Source: Bifidobacterium pseudocatenulatum DSM 20438 = JCM 1200 = LMG 10505 (lineage in GTDB: Bacteria > Actinomycetota > Actinomycetes > Actinomycetales > Bifidobacteriaceae). From it: a stretch of 64,000 bases of DNA. Below are positions 47,452 through 57,246 of the stretch, in pieces. The notes beneath the pieces were generated by a model. The model ran no database searches. It was not told where the DNA came from and saw only the letters and a list, made by a program, of their open reading frames with translations. Location: the NCBI RefSeq assembly GCF_001025215.1, contig NZ_AP012330.1, forward strand, positions 310,001 through 374,000, given 5' to 3'. Within the stretch, counting starts at the first letter, position 1. Each line of letters begins with the position of its first letter. The translations under genes and the position numbers were made by a program.

Positions 47452-47485
47452 CGCCCGAATGCCTTCCTTGGCGTTCGGGCGTTTT
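47452..47485 (+). terminator. Rho-independent terminator after rpsO
   Basis: CGCCCGAATGCC and GGCGTTCGGGCG pair around TTCCTT with one mismatch, followed by TTTTT. Confidence 0.9.
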
Positions 47486-47568
47486 TGCATGACAGCCGCG
47501 TTGAGGAAAAGACAGTTTGAAAGCCCAAGGTTTAGGGCGCATGAGGTCTAGAATCTAAAGATGAGGAA

Positions 47569-47635
47569 GCGACGAAGGTAACGTCGCGTCACGCATGCAG
47601 AAATCGGTTGGAGTCCGCTGAAGAGGACTGCCGAT
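47569..47635 (+). promoter_or_regulatory. Two hairpins in the pnp leader
   Basis: GCGAC/GTCGC (47569-47587) and a longer stem of ATCGG/CCGAT (47603-47635) with inner AGTCC/GGACT (47612-47629) lie 34-100 bases before the pnp start. In E. coli, pnp mRNA is controlled by cleavage of a 5' leader hairpin and PNPase binding; a similar role here is inference. Confidence 0.5.
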
Positions 47636-47668
47636 AGTTGGTAAAAGAAAAGAAAAAGGAGGAACCCT

Positions 47669-50332
47669 ATGGAGGGTCCCGAAATCAAGGCGGTTGAAGC
47701 CGTAATCGATAATGGTTCATTTGGCAAGCGCACGTTGCGCTTCGAGACCGGTCGTCTCGCCCAGCAGGCGGATGGTGCCGTCGCCGCCTATCTTGACGAT
47801 GATTCGATGATTCTGTCGACCACCACCGCCGGTTCCAGCCCGAAGGAGAACTACGACTTCTTCCCGCTGACCGTGGACGTGGAAGAGAAGATGTACGCCG
47901 CCGGCAAGATTCCGGGCTCGTTCTTCCGCCGTGAAGGCCGTCCGAGCTCCGAGGCGATTCTGGCTTGCCGTATCATCGACCGTCCGCTGCGCCCGCTGTT
48001 CCCGCACACGCTGCGCAACGAAGTGCAGGTTGTGGAAACCGTGCTCGCCGTCAACCCGGACGATGCCTACGATGTTATCGCTCTGAACGCTGCTTCCGCT
48101 TCCACCATGATTTCCGGTCTGCCGTTCGAGGGTCCGGTTTCCGGCGTTCGTCTGGCTCTGATCGACGGTCAGTGGGTCGCTTTCCCGCGTTGGAGCGAGC
48201 GTGAGCGCGCCGTGTTCGAAATCGTGGTTGCCGGCCGCGTGGTGGAGAACGGCGATGTTGCCATCGCTATGATCGAAGCTGGCGCAGGTAAGAACGCCTG
48301 GCACCTCATCTACGACGAAGGCCAGACCAAGCCGGACGAGGAAGTCGTTGCCGGTGGTCTTGAAGCCGCCAAGCCGTTCATCAAGGTGATCTGCGAGGCT
48401 CAGGCCGAACTCAAGAACATCGCTGCGAAGGAAACCAAGGAATTCCAGCTCTTCCCGGAGTACACCGAAGATCTGTACAACCGCATCGACGAAATCGCCC
48501 ACGCTGATCTCGACGAGGCTCTCTCCATTGCCGAGAAGCTGCCGCGTCAGGATCGCATTCATGAGATCAAGGAAGGCGTCAAAGCCACTCTCGCCGGTGA
48601 ATTCACCGACATGGACGATGCCGAAAAGGAAAAGGAGATCGGCAATGCGTTCAAGGAGCTGCAGCGCCAGATCGTGCGTCGCCGCATCCTGACCCAGGAT
48701 TACCGCATCGACGGCCGTGGCCTGCGCGACATCCGCACCCTGTCCGCTGAAGTGGACATCGTTCCGCGCGTGCACGGTTCCGCACTGTTCCAGCGTGGCG
48801 AAACCCAGATTCTGGGCGTCACCACCCTGAACATGCTCAAGATGGAACAGCAGATCGACGCACTGTCCGGTCCGCAGTCCAAGCGTTACATGCACAACTA
48901 TGAGATGCCGCCGTACTCCACCGGTGAAACCGGCCGCGTCGGCTCCCCGAAGCGCCGCGAAATCGGCCACGGTGCGCTGGCGGAGAAGGCTCTCGTGCCT
49001 GTGATGCCAAGCCGTGAAGAGTTCCCGTACGCCATCCGTCAGGTCTCCGAAGCCATTGGTTCCAACGGTTCCACCTCCATGGGTTCCGTGTGCGCCTCCA
49101 CCCTGTCGTTGCTCGCTGCAGGCGTGCCGCTGAAGGCTCCGGTTGCCGGCATCGCCATGGGCCTCGTGTCCGGTGATGTTGACGGCCAGCACATCTTCAA
49201 GACCCTGACCGATATTCTCGGTGCCGAAGACGCATTCGGCGATATGGACTTCAAGGTCGCAGGCACTTCCGAATTCATCACCGCCCTGCAGCTTGACACC
49301 AAGCTCGACGGCATTCCGGCAGACATTCTGGCCTCTGCTCTGCAGCAGGCCAAGGAAGCCCGTACCACCATTCTCGAAGTCATCAACGAGTGCATCGATG
49401 GTCCGGCCGAGATGAGCCCGTACGCACCGCGCATCATCACCACCACCGTTCCGGTCGACAAGATCGGCGAAGTCATCGGTCCGAAGGGCAAGATGATCAA
49501 CCAGATTCAGGAAGAGACCGGTGCGGAGATCGCCATCGAAGATGACGGTACCGTGTTCATCTCCTCCGAAGGTGGCGACGGCGCTGAAAAGGCCAAGCAG
49601 ATCATCGACCAGATCGCCAACCCGCACGTTCCTGAAGCCGGCGAAACCTACAACGGCAAGGTTGTGAAGACCACCTCCTTCGGTGCCTTCGTGAACCTGA
49701 CCCCGGGCACCGACGGCCTGTTGCACATCTCCCAGATCCGTAATCTGGCCAACGGCGAGCGTATCGACGCCGTCGAAGACGTGCTCAAGGAAGGCGACAC
49801 CGTTGAGGTAGTCGTGCAGGGCGTTGACGATCGCGGCAAGATCTCCTTGGCCATTCCGGGCTTCGAAGATCAGGAATCCTCCGCTCCGCGTCGCGAGCGT
49901 TTCGATCGCGATGACCGTCGCGGCAGCCGTGGCCGTCGTGATGATCGTCGTTCCGATCGTGACGATCGTGATTATGATGATCGTCCGCGTCGTCGTCGTT
50001 CTGATCGTGACGATGACCGCGACTATGATGATCGTCCGCGTCGTCGTCGTTCCGACCGCGACGACCGTGATTACGATCGTGATGATCGTCGTTCCGATCG
50101 TGACGATCGTGATTATGATGATCGTCCGCGTCGTCGTCGTTCTGATCGTGACGACCGTGATTACGATCGTGATGATCGTCGTTCCGACCGTCGCCGCAGC
50201 AGCCGCCGCGACGACCGCAACCCGCGTTACGCAGCCGACGAGAACTACGACGAGTACCGTGCCGATCGCGAAGAGCGTTCCGAGCGTCCTCGCCGCCGCG
50301 TCCGCCGCGACTTTGATCCTTTTGAGGACTGA
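47669..50332 (+). CDS. pnp: Polynucleotide phosphorylase with charged repeat tail
   Basis: An 887-residue 3'-5' phosphorolytic exoribonuclease. The first RNase PH domain (about 20-160) has [30 protein letters not shown]. An all-helical linker follows. The second RNase PH domain (about 345-590) has [28 protein letters not shown] and [20 protein letters not shown] with catalytic Asp. The KH domain is near 600-660 ([20 protein letters not shown]) and the S1 domain near 665-735 ([30 protein letters not shown]). The last ~150 residues are [17 protein letters not shown] repeats. ATG follows AAAGGAGGA. It degrades mRNA, probably with RNase E, whose N-terminal arm has a similar composition. Confidence 0.97.
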   Translation: MEGPEIKAVEAVIDNGSFGKRTLRFETGRLAQQADGAVAAYLDDDSMILSTTTAGSSPKENYDFFPLTVDVEEKMYAAGKIPGSFFRREGRPSSEAILACRIIDRPLRPLFPHTLRNEVQVVETVLAVNPDDAYDVIALNAASASTMISGLPFEGPVSGVRLALIDGQWVAFPRWSERERAVFEIVVAGRVVENGDVAIAMIEAGAGKNAWHLIYDEGQTKPDEEVVAGGLEAAKPFIKVICEAQAELKNIAAKETKEFQLFPEYTEDLYNRIDEIAHADLDEALSIAEKLPRQDRIHEIKEGVKATLAGEFTDMDDAEKEKEIGNAFKELQRQIVRRRILTQDYRIDGRGLRDIRTLSAEVDIVPRVHGSALFQRGETQILGVTTLNMLKMEQQIDALSGPQSKRYMHNYEMPPYSTGETGRVGSPKRREIGHGALAEKALVPVMPSREEFPYAIRQVSEAIGSNGSTSMGSVCASTLSLLAAGVPLKAPVAGIAMGLVSGDVDGQHIFKTLTDILGAEDAFGDMDFKVAGTSEFITALQLDTKLDGIPADILASALQQAKEARTTILEVINECIDGPAEMSPYAPRIITTTVPVDKIGEVIGPKGKMINQIQEETGAEIAIEDDGTVFISSEGGDGAEKAKQIIDQIANPHVPEAGETYNGKVVKTTSFGAFVNLTPGTDGLLHISQIRNLANGERIDAVEDVLKEGDTVEVVVQGVDDRGKISLAIPGFEDQESSAPRRERFDRDDRRGSRGRRDDRRSDRDDRDYDDRPRRRRSDRDDDRDYDDRPRRRRSDRDDRDYDRDDRRSDRDDRDYDDRPRRRRSDRDDRDYDRDDRRSDRRRSSRRDDRNPRYAADENYDEYRADREERSERPRRRVRRDFDPFED
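49936..50154 (+). repeat. In-frame direct repeat coding the PNPase tail
   Basis: About 77 bases from 49936 recur identically from 50077, an offset of 141 bases (47 codons), so the frame is kept. Shorter GATCGTGACGA and CGTCGTCGTCGT units recur between and after them. The repeat codes alternating [10 protein letters not shown] and PRRRRSD blocks and could vary in copy number among strains. Confidence 0.85.
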
Positions 50333-50370
50333 TGTCCTCAAGGATCCCTCGCAGCATAGCTGACTGACTG

Positions 50371-50410
50371 AAGTGCCCTGTACCGAAAGGTGCGGGGCAC
50401 TTTTCGTTTC
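50371..50410 (+). terminator. Rho-independent terminator after pnp
   Basis: AAGTGCCC pairs with GGGCACTT, with inner CC/GG around GAAA, followed by TTTTCGTTTC. Confidence 0.87.
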
Positions 50411-50510
50411 ATGCAGAATGCATAAAAATGAGACACGGGTATGAGTTTTGCCATAACGTACCTAGATGTATGCAAGAATGGTTTGAAGAGCCATTAACGA
50501 GGGAGTCGTC

Positions 50511-51071
50511 ATGGGCGTTGGCATTATCATCGCTGTCATCGTTGTACTTATTGTGCTTTGGGCCGTCAGCGCCTACAACGGGCTGGTCACGCTACGAAAT
50601 CGTGTGAAGAACGGCTGGGCGCAGATCGATGTGCAGCTCAAGCAGCGTACCGATCTTATTCCGAACCTGGTGGAAACGGTCAAAGGTTATGCGGCCCATG
50701 AATCCCAAGTGTTCACGCAGGTCACGCAGGCCCGTGCCGGCGTGGTGCAGGCCGCGCAAAGCGGTGACGTGGCGCAGCGCATCGCCGCGGAAAACCAGTT
50801 GAGTCGCGCGCTTATGAATCTGCAGGTTGTGTCTGAAAACTATCCGCAACTGCAGGCCAATACGAATTTCATGGATCTGCAGAGTCAGCTGAAATCGTTG
50901 GAAGAGAAGATCGCTTACGCGCGCCAGTTCTACAACGATGTCGTGCAGAAGTACAATACCCAGACCGAGGTTGTGCCGACCAATATTATCGCCGGCTTGT
51001 TCCATTTCGAACAGGCTCCCTACTTCCAGGTGGACGAAGCGGATCGTCAGGTTCCGCAAGTTAAGTTCTGA
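50511..51071 (+). CDS. lemA: LemA family protein
   Basis: A 186-residue LemA-type membrane protein. One N-terminal membrane segment (GIIIAVIVVLIVLWAVSAYNGLV) leads into a long helical domain with NRVKNGWAQIDVQLKQRTDLIPNLVETVKGYA near residue 30 and LEEKIAYARQFYNDVVQKYNTQTEV near residue 122, the family signatures, and a C-terminal F-x-VDEADRQVPQVKF. The function of LemA is not settled. It is regularly beside DUF2207 genes, as here, and the two may form an envelope complex. Confidence 0.92.
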   Translation: MGVGIIIAVIVVLIVLWAVSAYNGLVTLRNRVKNGWAQIDVQLKQRTDLIPNLVETVKGYAAHESQVFTQVTQARAGVVQAAQSGDVAQRIAAENQLSRALMNLQVVSENYPQLQANTNFMDLQSQLKSLEEKIAYARQFYNDVVQKYNTQTEVVPTNIIAGLFHFEQAPYFQVDEADRQVPQVKF

Positions 51072-51078
51072 CATGCAT

Positions 51079-51112
51079 GTAAAGCCCCGTCCGATAACGA
51101 TGGGGCTTTACT
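51079..51112 (+). terminator. Rho-independent terminator after lemA
   Basis: GTAAAGCCCC (51079-51088) pairs exactly with GGGGCTTTAC (51102-51111). The T stretch is inside the stem, so it is a weaker terminator that may allow readthrough to the DUF2207 gene. Confidence 0.7.
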
Positions 51113-51182
51113 GTTCAATTCGGTTGGTACGGCCATCTGTTGTACGGCCATGTGAGGGAAGAAGAAGCGAGAAAGAGGGATT

Positions 51183-53396
51183 ATGGCGGCCAAACAGCAT
51201 GCGTCACGAGCGGTGCGCAGCTTCGGTATTGCAATCGTTGTTACCGTTGGTATTGTAGCGGCCTTGCTGCTGTTCATGGCATCGGATGACGGCGGGGCCG
51301 ATCTGAGCTACAAAACGCTCGACTATGATGTGCAGGTGCAGAGCAATGGCGATTTGAAGGTCACCCAGCATATCGACATGAAACTCGCCGACCGCAGCGA
51401 CGACGACGTCGATCATCCATGGAAGCAGCTGTATCAACAGTACACGTTGAAGGAAAGCGATCTGACTAATATCACCGATATCAGCGTGCGCAATGCAACA
51501 ACGGGGGAAGCCTACCAGCAGGGCGATATCGCAATCCCAAGCAGTTACAGCACCGACGAATGGGATCGAGAACATGCGAAGCAGTGGTATATCGCCGATG
51601 TCTCGCAAGGCGACAGCAATCCGCAGCCGTTCGATCCCGCAAAAGATGGTCTTGTTTCCGGCAATACCGACGATCGTTCCAAGAAGATCGAAATCGGGTG
51701 GAACATTCCCTCCATCACATCGGCAAGCAGCCTAAAATTCGACGTGACCATGACCATGCAGGGCGTGACCACCGCCTATCAAGACATGGCCACGTTCCAA
51801 TGGGAGCCGTTCGGCGTGAGCAATCAGATTCCCATCGGCAAAGTCACCGGCACCGTCACGTTCCCCGAAGGCATTGACGCCGATAATTCGTGGGCTTGGC
51901 TGCATACGGAATGCACGTCGGAAACGGAGCGAGACAAGAACGGCTCGCTGAAATTTACCGTATATGACGTGCGTGCCGGCGACTATGTTGACGTGGTCGC
52001 CATGTTCGACGTTGGTGTGACCGGTGGCGTGCAACGCACCAGAGATACCACCATCAAAAACGGCATTATGAAAAGCGAAGCTAAGCAGGAACAGCAGTGG
52101 CGCGACCAACAGCGCAAACAAGCGCGCATCCGCCTGATCACATGGATCGCCATTGCAGTGGTCGGGCTGGTCTTGTGTGTGATCGCCATCATCTTCGGGT
52201 TGCGCAGCTTCAACCGTTCGCAATATCATGGCGGCGTCGAGTATTGGCGCGACGAACCGGAAATGAGTCCTGCCAGCGCTGCGGAGCTGCTGCATATGGT
52301 CGACAACAAGCATTCGAGCACGCTGACGAGCCGAAAGATGTCGGCTTCCGTGCTCTCGCTCGCTTCGCGTGGAGCAATCGCTATTTATCCGGGACCGGCC
52401 GCCATGTATCGGGGCATTGATATGAGCCAGGCGAACAATGCTGACATTGCACGGATGATCGCCAACGATCCCGCTCGAACCCGCGATGTGGGCAAAACCA
52501 GTACGGTGGTGATACTTCCCGTGGTATTTGATAACGTGCAATCGTTGCAGTTGCGCCCGAGCGAGCAGGCCGCGCTCGACTTGCTGGTGACGGCGTCCGA
52601 ACGCATCGGCTCTCCGGTGTTCGATCTGGATCAGATGAACGAGAATTTCTCCGATTGGGAGAACGGCTACAAGCTTCAGGAGAAATTCACGAATACGTGC
52701 GACAACGAATTCGCCATGCTGGGCGCCACGTCGATATGCGGTGGGGGAGCGTTTGCCGCGGGCATTTGCGCTGTGATGCTGGCATTCCTGTCCATGCTGT
52801 ATTTCGGAGCCATCGGCAATCTTGCGTTGTTCGCGGTGATTTCCGCGCCGATGATGTTCGCTTCCGTGTTCGCGTTGAGCTACCTCAGACTGAAGGGGCT
52901 TACCGACAATGGGCAGTATCTTGCTGGCCAGGTGCTCGGATTGAAGCATTATATGGAGGATTTCAGCGAATTCAAGGATCGCGGTGTGACGGATATGACG
53001 TTGTGGGGCCGGTATATGGTGTATGCCACTGCGTTCGGCATTTCCGAAAAGGCGATGAAGCAGCTGTTGAAGGCATATCCGCAATTGGCTGATCCGCATT
53101 GGCTTGATAATAATGCTTCCGATTCGCTGCTGTATTGGAGTTATCGTTCATGGTATTTCGACCATCGTTACGCCGATCCTGCTTCGTTTGATACGAATTC
53201 GATGGATTTCTCGCAATTCAGCGCCAATTTTGGTGATATTGGCGCGCAGTTGGAATCAGGTTTCGCTGATATTCAATCGACGATTTCGGCGGCGTCGCCG
53301 TCCGGAAGTTTCAGTGGTTCCGGCGGCAGTTTCTCCGGTGGCGGTTTCGGCGGTTCGTCCGGCGGTTCCGGTGGCGGCAGTTTCGGCGGTCGCTGA
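51183..53396 (+). CDS. DUF2207 domain-containing membrane protein
   Basis: A 737-residue membrane protein with an N-terminal membrane segment near residues 14-33. An extracytoplasmic DUF2207 region starts at LSYKTLDYDVQVQSNGDLKVTQHIDMKL and includes EIGWNIPSITSASSLKFDVTMTMQGVTTAYQDMATFQWEPFG. A second membrane segment lies near 312-337 (LITWIAIAVVGLVLCVIAIIFGL), then a cytoplasmic part with PEMSPASAAELLHMVDNKHSSTLTSRKMSASVLSLASRGAI, two further segments near 520-570, and a Gly/Ser-rich tail (SGSGGSFSGGGFGGSSGGSGGGSFGGR). The pairing with lemA is common in Gram-positive bacteria. Role unknown. Confidence 0.88.
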   Translation: MAAKQHASRAVRSFGIAIVVTVGIVAALLLFMASDDGGADLSYKTLDYDVQVQSNGDLKVTQHIDMKLADRSDDDVDHPWKQLYQQYTLKESDLTNITDISVRNATTGEAYQQGDIAIPSSYSTDEWDREHAKQWYIADVSQGDSNPQPFDPAKDGLVSGNTDDRSKKIEIGWNIPSITSASSLKFDVTMTMQGVTTAYQDMATFQWEPFGVSNQIPIGKVTGTVTFPEGIDADNSWAWLHTECTSETERDKNGSLKFTVYDVRAGDYVDVVAMFDVGVTGGVQRTRDTTIKNGIMKSEAKQEQQWRDQQRKQARIRLITWIAIAVVGLVLCVIAIIFGLRSFNRSQYHGGVEYWRDEPEMSPASAAELLHMVDNKHSSTLTSRKMSASVLSLASRGAIAIYPGPAAMYRGIDMSQANNADIARMIANDPARTRDVGKTSTVVILPVVFDNVQSLQLRPSEQAALDLLVTASERIGSPVFDLDQMNENFSDWENGYKLQEKFTNTCDNEFAMLGATSICGGGAFAAGICAVMLAFLSMLYFGAIGNLALFAVISAPMMFASVFALSYLRLKGLTDNGQYLAGQVLGLKHYMEDFSEFKDRGVTDMTLWGRYMVYATAFGISEKAMKQLLKAYPQLADPHWLDNNASDSLLYWSYRSWYFDHRYADPASFDTNSMDFSQFSANFGDIGAQLESGFADIQSTISAASPSGSFSGSGGSFSGGGFGGSSGGSGGGSFGGR

Positions 53397-53503
53397 TCTG
53401 CGGCATTACGCGCATGTTTGGTGGGTTTGTTGTCTGCTGAGGCGGGTCGGCTGGTAAGGTTGCATTCGGAAAGACACTCTGTACGTTGTTGAAGGAGATC
53501 GGG

Positions 53504-54367
53504 ATGGCTTTGTTCCGTAATCTTGGACCGTTCCGCACCACGGCCATCGGCCATGGTGAAATGCCGTTGACCATTGAAAACAATCGTGGTCACGATGTCG
53601 GTATCGAAACATTGCACGCCTCGTTGGATGCCGGATGCCGTCACATCGACACCGCTTGGGCGTACTACACGCCGGGCGAAGAGGAACAGACCGGCGAAAA
53701 GCTGGTGCGTGAGGCGCTTGACTCGTGGAAGGGCCCGCGTGAGGAAGTCACCGTGGCCACCAAGGTGGGCTTGCGCCGCGCTTGGGAGGGTGACAAGCCG
53801 GTTTGGCCGCGTGACGGCAAGCCGGAGCATCTGATCGAATACGGCAAGCAGTCCGCGATGGCGCTTGGCGTTGACAGCATCGATCTGCTGTACCTGCACC
53901 GTCATGATCCGGAAGTGCCGTACAACGAGTCCTGCGAAGGCATCAAGGCGCTGCTCGATCAGGGCGTGGCCCAGTGGGCGGGTGTTTCCAACGTGAGCAT
54001 CGAACAGTTGAAGATCGCGCAGGAGATCCTCGGCGACAAGCTTGTGGCCGTGCAGAACCAGTATTCTCCGATTCATCTGGACACCCAAGATACGCTTGAC
54101 TATTGCGCCGAGCAGGGTCTGGCGTTCGTGTGCTGGAGTCCGTTGGGCGGCTACCGTCACCCGTACGACGAGCACCTGTTCGATCCGTTCCGCGAGGTGG
54201 CCGAAGCCCGTGGCGTGAGCTACCAGCGTGTGGTGCTCGCATGGGAGCTGGCCAAGGGCGACCACATGTTCGTGATTCCCGGCGCCCATCGACCGGAAAC
54301 CATTCTCGATTCCCTCAAGGCCGACGAGCTCGAACTCACCGAAGAGGAACTCGCCAAACTCGGCTGA
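53504..54367 (+). CDS. Aldo/keto reductase
   Basis: A 287-residue TIM-barrel NADPH-dependent oxidoreductase. It has the AKR pattern: MPLTIENN at the start, DAGCRHIDTAWAYYTPGEEEQTGEKLVREAL near residue 45 (Asp and Tyr of the catalytic tetrad), VTVATKVGLRR near 85 (Lys), SIDLLYLHRHDPEVPYNES near 125 (His), AVQNQYSPIHLD, GLAFVCWSPLGG and FVIPGAHRPETILDSLKADELELTEEEL near the end. Several such enzymes act on aldehydes, but the substrate is unknown. The ATG at 53504 has AAGGAGA five bases before it. It ends at a terminator. Confidence 0.93.
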   Translation: MALFRNLGPFRTTAIGHGEMPLTIENNRGHDVGIETLHASLDAGCRHIDTAWAYYTPGEEEQTGEKLVREALDSWKGPREEVTVATKVGLRRAWEGDKPVWPRDGKPEHLIEYGKQSAMALGVDSIDLLYLHRHDPEVPYNESCEGIKALLDQGVAQWAGVSNVSIEQLKIAQEILGDKLVAVQNQYSPIHLDTQDTLDYCAEQGLAFVCWSPLGGYRHPYDEHLFDPFREVAEARGVSYQRVVLAWELAKGDHMFVIPGAHRPETILDSLKADELELTEEELAKLG

Positions 54368-54392
54368 GTGTCAGATTCGCAACGTTTTGCGT

Positions 54393-54429
54393 CAAGGCGT
54401 CCGTCTCCACGATGGACGCCTTTGTTTTT
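54393..54429 (+). terminator. Rho-independent terminator after the aldo/keto reductase gene
   Basis: AAGGCGTCC and GGACGCCTT pair around an 11-base loop, followed by TGTTTTTC. Confidence 0.88.
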
Positions 54430-54529
54430 CAGCATGTGTTTTTCCTCGTATGTATTTCCCGGATGCGGCAAAAGTGTCCCGTGAATAGTCGAGAATATAG
54501 AGCGGAAAAATCGAGTAAGAGGAACAAGC

Positions 54530-56068
54530 GTGCAAAGAAGAAACAAGCCTGAAGTATTGGCTCCCGCGGGCAATCTGCGAGGACTGAAAACCGCCGTCGA
54601 TTACGGTGCGGACGCCGTCTACTGCGGAGGTAAGGCGTTCGGCATGCGTTCGGCGCCGAAAAACCTGAGTTTGGAGGATTTCGAAGAAGGCTCCCGTTAC
54701 GCGCATGAGCGTGGCGCTCGCGTGTATGTGACCTGCAATGTGTTGCCGCGCAACAATGAAGTCGAAGCGATGCGCGAATACATCGGCCAGCTCAAAGACA
54801 CCGGCGTGGACGCACTGATCGTTTCCGACATTGGCGTGATGCTCATGGCTCGCGAAGTGGCGCCGAACCTGGAACTGCATGTGAGCACGCAGGCGGGAGT
54901 CACCAACTATCAGGCAGCGAACGCCTTCTACCAGTTGGGTGCACGTCGTGTGGTGCTTGCCCGTGAAATGGATCTGCAGGCCGTGCGAGACATTCGCGCA
55001 CGCATTCCCGACGATCTCGACATCGAATGCTTCGTGCATGGCGCGATGTGCATGGCGTTCTCCGGTCGTTGTCTGTTCTCCAATTATCTGACCGGACGTG
55101 ACGGCAATCATGGCGAATGCGCTCAACCGTGCCGCTGGAAGTATTCCATCGTCGAAGAAAAGCGTCCCGGCCAGTATTTTCCGATAGAACAGACTAAGGA
55201 AGGCGCGTATCTGTTCAATTCGCAGGATATGAACATGCTTGCGCATATCGACGATCTGCTTGATTCGGGCGCTACCAGTCTGAAAATCGAAGGTCGTTCC
55301 AAGAGCGCCTACTATATTGCGGCGATGACGAACGCTTACAAGACCGCTGTTGACGCATACATGGTGCAACGTGGTTTTGAAGACGAGGATGGCACTGTGC
55401 TGAAGCCGTTCCACGATCGTGTGATTCGTCCGTCCGATCCGGATTACGGCAAGCCGGAAACCACCGATTCGATTATGGAACATGCGGATGGCGCGTTCGC
55501 AGGAAAGCCGGATATTGCAGCCGTTCCCGTCGCTTCTGCCGGCGAACCGGATGATCTGAGCTACCATGCCCGCAGCACAAGGCGTAAGTCGAACACGGCT
55601 GCCGAAATCCTGCCGGAAGGCTGGTATCACGCCGGCGTGCGCCCCGCGGAGCATGTGTCGCTGCCTGACTGGCTGCTGGACGAGCCAGACAAGGTGGCGC
55701 ACCGCGACTATTCCACCGGCTTCTACTATCCGGAGCACAAAGTGCAGCAAAGCACCGATCGTTCCGCGTATTTCCGCGCATGGCTGGTGGTCGGCGAAGT
55801 GCTTTCGTGGAGTCCGGAAGACGGCGGTCGCGTGACCATTATGAGCCGCAACAAGATCGAAGCCGGTCAAGAGGTTGAATTCGTGCTTCCGGGCGCGGCT
55901 CCGCTCGCCTATACCGTTCCGGCTGGCGGATTCCGCGACGCCGATGGGCATTGGGTCGAAGCCATCAACAATCCGGCGCATGTGTTCTCCATGCCATGCC
56001 CGCAGGAAGTGCCGGTGAACGCGGCCATCCGATCGCGCACCAAAAAGCCGACGCTCAAAGCGGAATAA
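54530..56068 (+). CDS. U32 family peptidase-like protein (TrhP/YegQ-type)
   Basis: A 512-residue protein of peptidase family U32. Landmarks are EVLAPAGNLRGLKTAVDYGADAVYCGGKAFGMRSAPKNLSLEDF near the start, ECFVHGAMCMAFSGRCLFSNYLTGRDGNHGECAQPCRWKY near residue 165 (the Cys cluster), and SLKIEGRSKSAYYIAAMTNAYKTAVD near 250. In Bacillus and E. coli this subfamily is needed for 5-hydroxyuridine in tRNA (TrhP) or for an rRNA modification (RlhA); either is possible here. A poorly conserved segment of ~100 residues (300-400) is inserted before the C-terminal beta domain. The GTG start at 54530 has TAAGAGGA upstream. Confidence 0.85.
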   Translation: MQRRNKPEVLAPAGNLRGLKTAVDYGADAVYCGGKAFGMRSAPKNLSLEDFEEGSRYAHERGARVYVTCNVLPRNNEVEAMREYIGQLKDTGVDALIVSDIGVMLMAREVAPNLELHVSTQAGVTNYQAANAFYQLGARRVVLAREMDLQAVRDIRARIPDDLDIECFVHGAMCMAFSGRCLFSNYLTGRDGNHGECAQPCRWKYSIVEEKRPGQYFPIEQTKEGAYLFNSQDMNMLAHIDDLLDSGATSLKIEGRSKSAYYIAAMTNAYKTAVDAYMVQRGFEDEDGTVLKPFHDRVIRPSDPDYGKPETTDSIMEHADGAFAGKPDIAAVPVASAGEPDDLSYHARSTRRKSNTAAEILPEGWYHAGVRPAEHVSLPDWLLDEPDKVAHRDYSTGFYYPEHKVQQSTDRSAYFRAWLVVGEVLSWSPEDGGRVTIMSRNKIEAGQEVEFVLPGAAPLAYTVPAGGFRDADGHWVEAINNPAHVFSMPCPQEVPVNAAIRSRTKKPTLKAE

Positions 56069-56151
56069 TTGCGAAAAACATCGTACAGGTGTAGAAAATC
56101 AGCAGAAATTAGTTGAAATAATTGTAGAACAATCAAGGAAAACAGAACAAT

Positions 56152-57168
56152 ATGACTGACAGGCAGTATGACGACGCGATTCTTGACAGCAACGCGATCG
56201 CCCCGACCGACGTGGACGGCAATCCGATTCCGGTGACCATTCCGATCATGCTTGCGCCGGGCGTCAAAGTCGTGTACACCACGCGACTTGGCGGCACCAG
56301 CGAAGGAGACTATGCGCACTGCAATCTCGGGGGTAAAACCGGCGATGATCCGAACCATGTGCTCGCCAATCGTGTGGCGCTCTCCAACGCCATCGATGCG
56401 AAACTGAGCTTGGTCAGCCAGGTGCATTCCGGCGTTGCCGTCGATGTGGACGAATTGTTCGTAATGAACCGTCCGTTCGGTTTCGACGTGTCCGGCAGCA
56501 AGGACGAAACCGCTCAGCAGGTGGGCGAAGCCGCGGATAATCCGGCAGTGGTCGAGGCCGACGGCCAGGTGACCGCGCAGAAGAACGTGGCGCTCGGCAT
56601 GTTCGCGGCCGACTGCTTGCCGGTGCTCATGGCCGATGCGGAAGCCGGTGTGATCGGTGCCGCGCATTGCGGTCGCCGTGGCCTGCAGAGCGGTGTGATC
56701 GGTGCCACCGTCGAAAAGATGGTGGCCAAGGGAGCCAAGCCGGAACGTATTGTCGCCACGCTCGGCCCGTGCATCTGCGGCGACTGCTACGAGGTTGGCG
56801 GAGACATCGCCGACGAATTCGACGCGCAGTTCCCTGGAACCTTCACACTGAGCCGTTTCGGACAGCCGGGCATCGATATCGCGGCCGCCGCGCTGCAGGA
56901 GCTTGCCAAAGCCGGTGTTCCAGCTGATAACATCGTTTCCTCCCGCGCCCGCGTCAACGCAGCCACCCAGTATCTTTCCGAAGACGAGGAATTGGCGGAA
57001 ATCTGCCAGTCTGATGGCGAAGGAGAACCGCAGCTCACGGAACGTTTCAAGAAAATCCGCCGTAGCCTGTGCACGCTGGAAAATCCGCTCTGGTTCTCGC
57101 ATCGCCGTGCCACCATCGCAGGCAAAGCGCACGAAGGCCGTATGCTTGCGCTGATCGTACGCGAATAG
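56152..57168 (+). CDS. Multicopper polyphenol oxidase / laccase-domain protein (YfiH, PgeF type)
   Basis: A 338-residue DUF152-type protein. The family segments are VYTTRLGGTSEGDYAHCNLGGKTGDDPNHVLANR near residue 43, LSLVSQVHSGVAVDVDEL near 85 (His), FAADCLPVLMADAEAGVIGAAHCGRRGLQSGVI near 150 (Cys and His metal ligands) and LGPCICGDCYEVGGDIADEF near 204. Members act as purine nucleoside enzymes in vitro or, as PgeF, edit peptidoglycan stem peptides containing serine in E. coli. The ATG follows AAGGAAAAC. In many actinobacteria it lies near division genes; here ispD/tarI and pcp follow. Confidence 0.88.
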   Translation: MTDRQYDDAILDSNAIAPTDVDGNPIPVTIPIMLAPGVKVVYTTRLGGTSEGDYAHCNLGGKTGDDPNHVLANRVALSNAIDAKLSLVSQVHSGVAVDVDELFVMNRPFGFDVSGSKDETAQQVGEAADNPAVVEADGQVTAQKNVALGMFAADCLPVLMADAEAGVIGAAHCGRRGLQSGVIGATVEKMVAKGAKPERIVATLGPCICGDCYEVGGDIADEFDAQFPGTFTLSRFGQPGIDIAAAALQELAKAGVPADNIVSSRARVNAATQYLSEDEELAEICQSDGEGEPQLTERFKKIRRSLCTLENPLWFSHRRATIAGKAHEGRMLALIVRE

Positions 57169-57246
57169 TGGGAGAGCGGCGCGCTGTTGCGGATTGCGTG
57201 CAGAACGTAAGGCAAAGCGCGTTGCAAACCGATTCGGGGGTTTACG

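Noticed and set aside
47717..50341. 874-residue open frame opposite pnp
   Set aside because: Its repetitive Ile/Thr/Val tail is the mirror of the DRDDR codons. The + strand PNPase explains the region completely.
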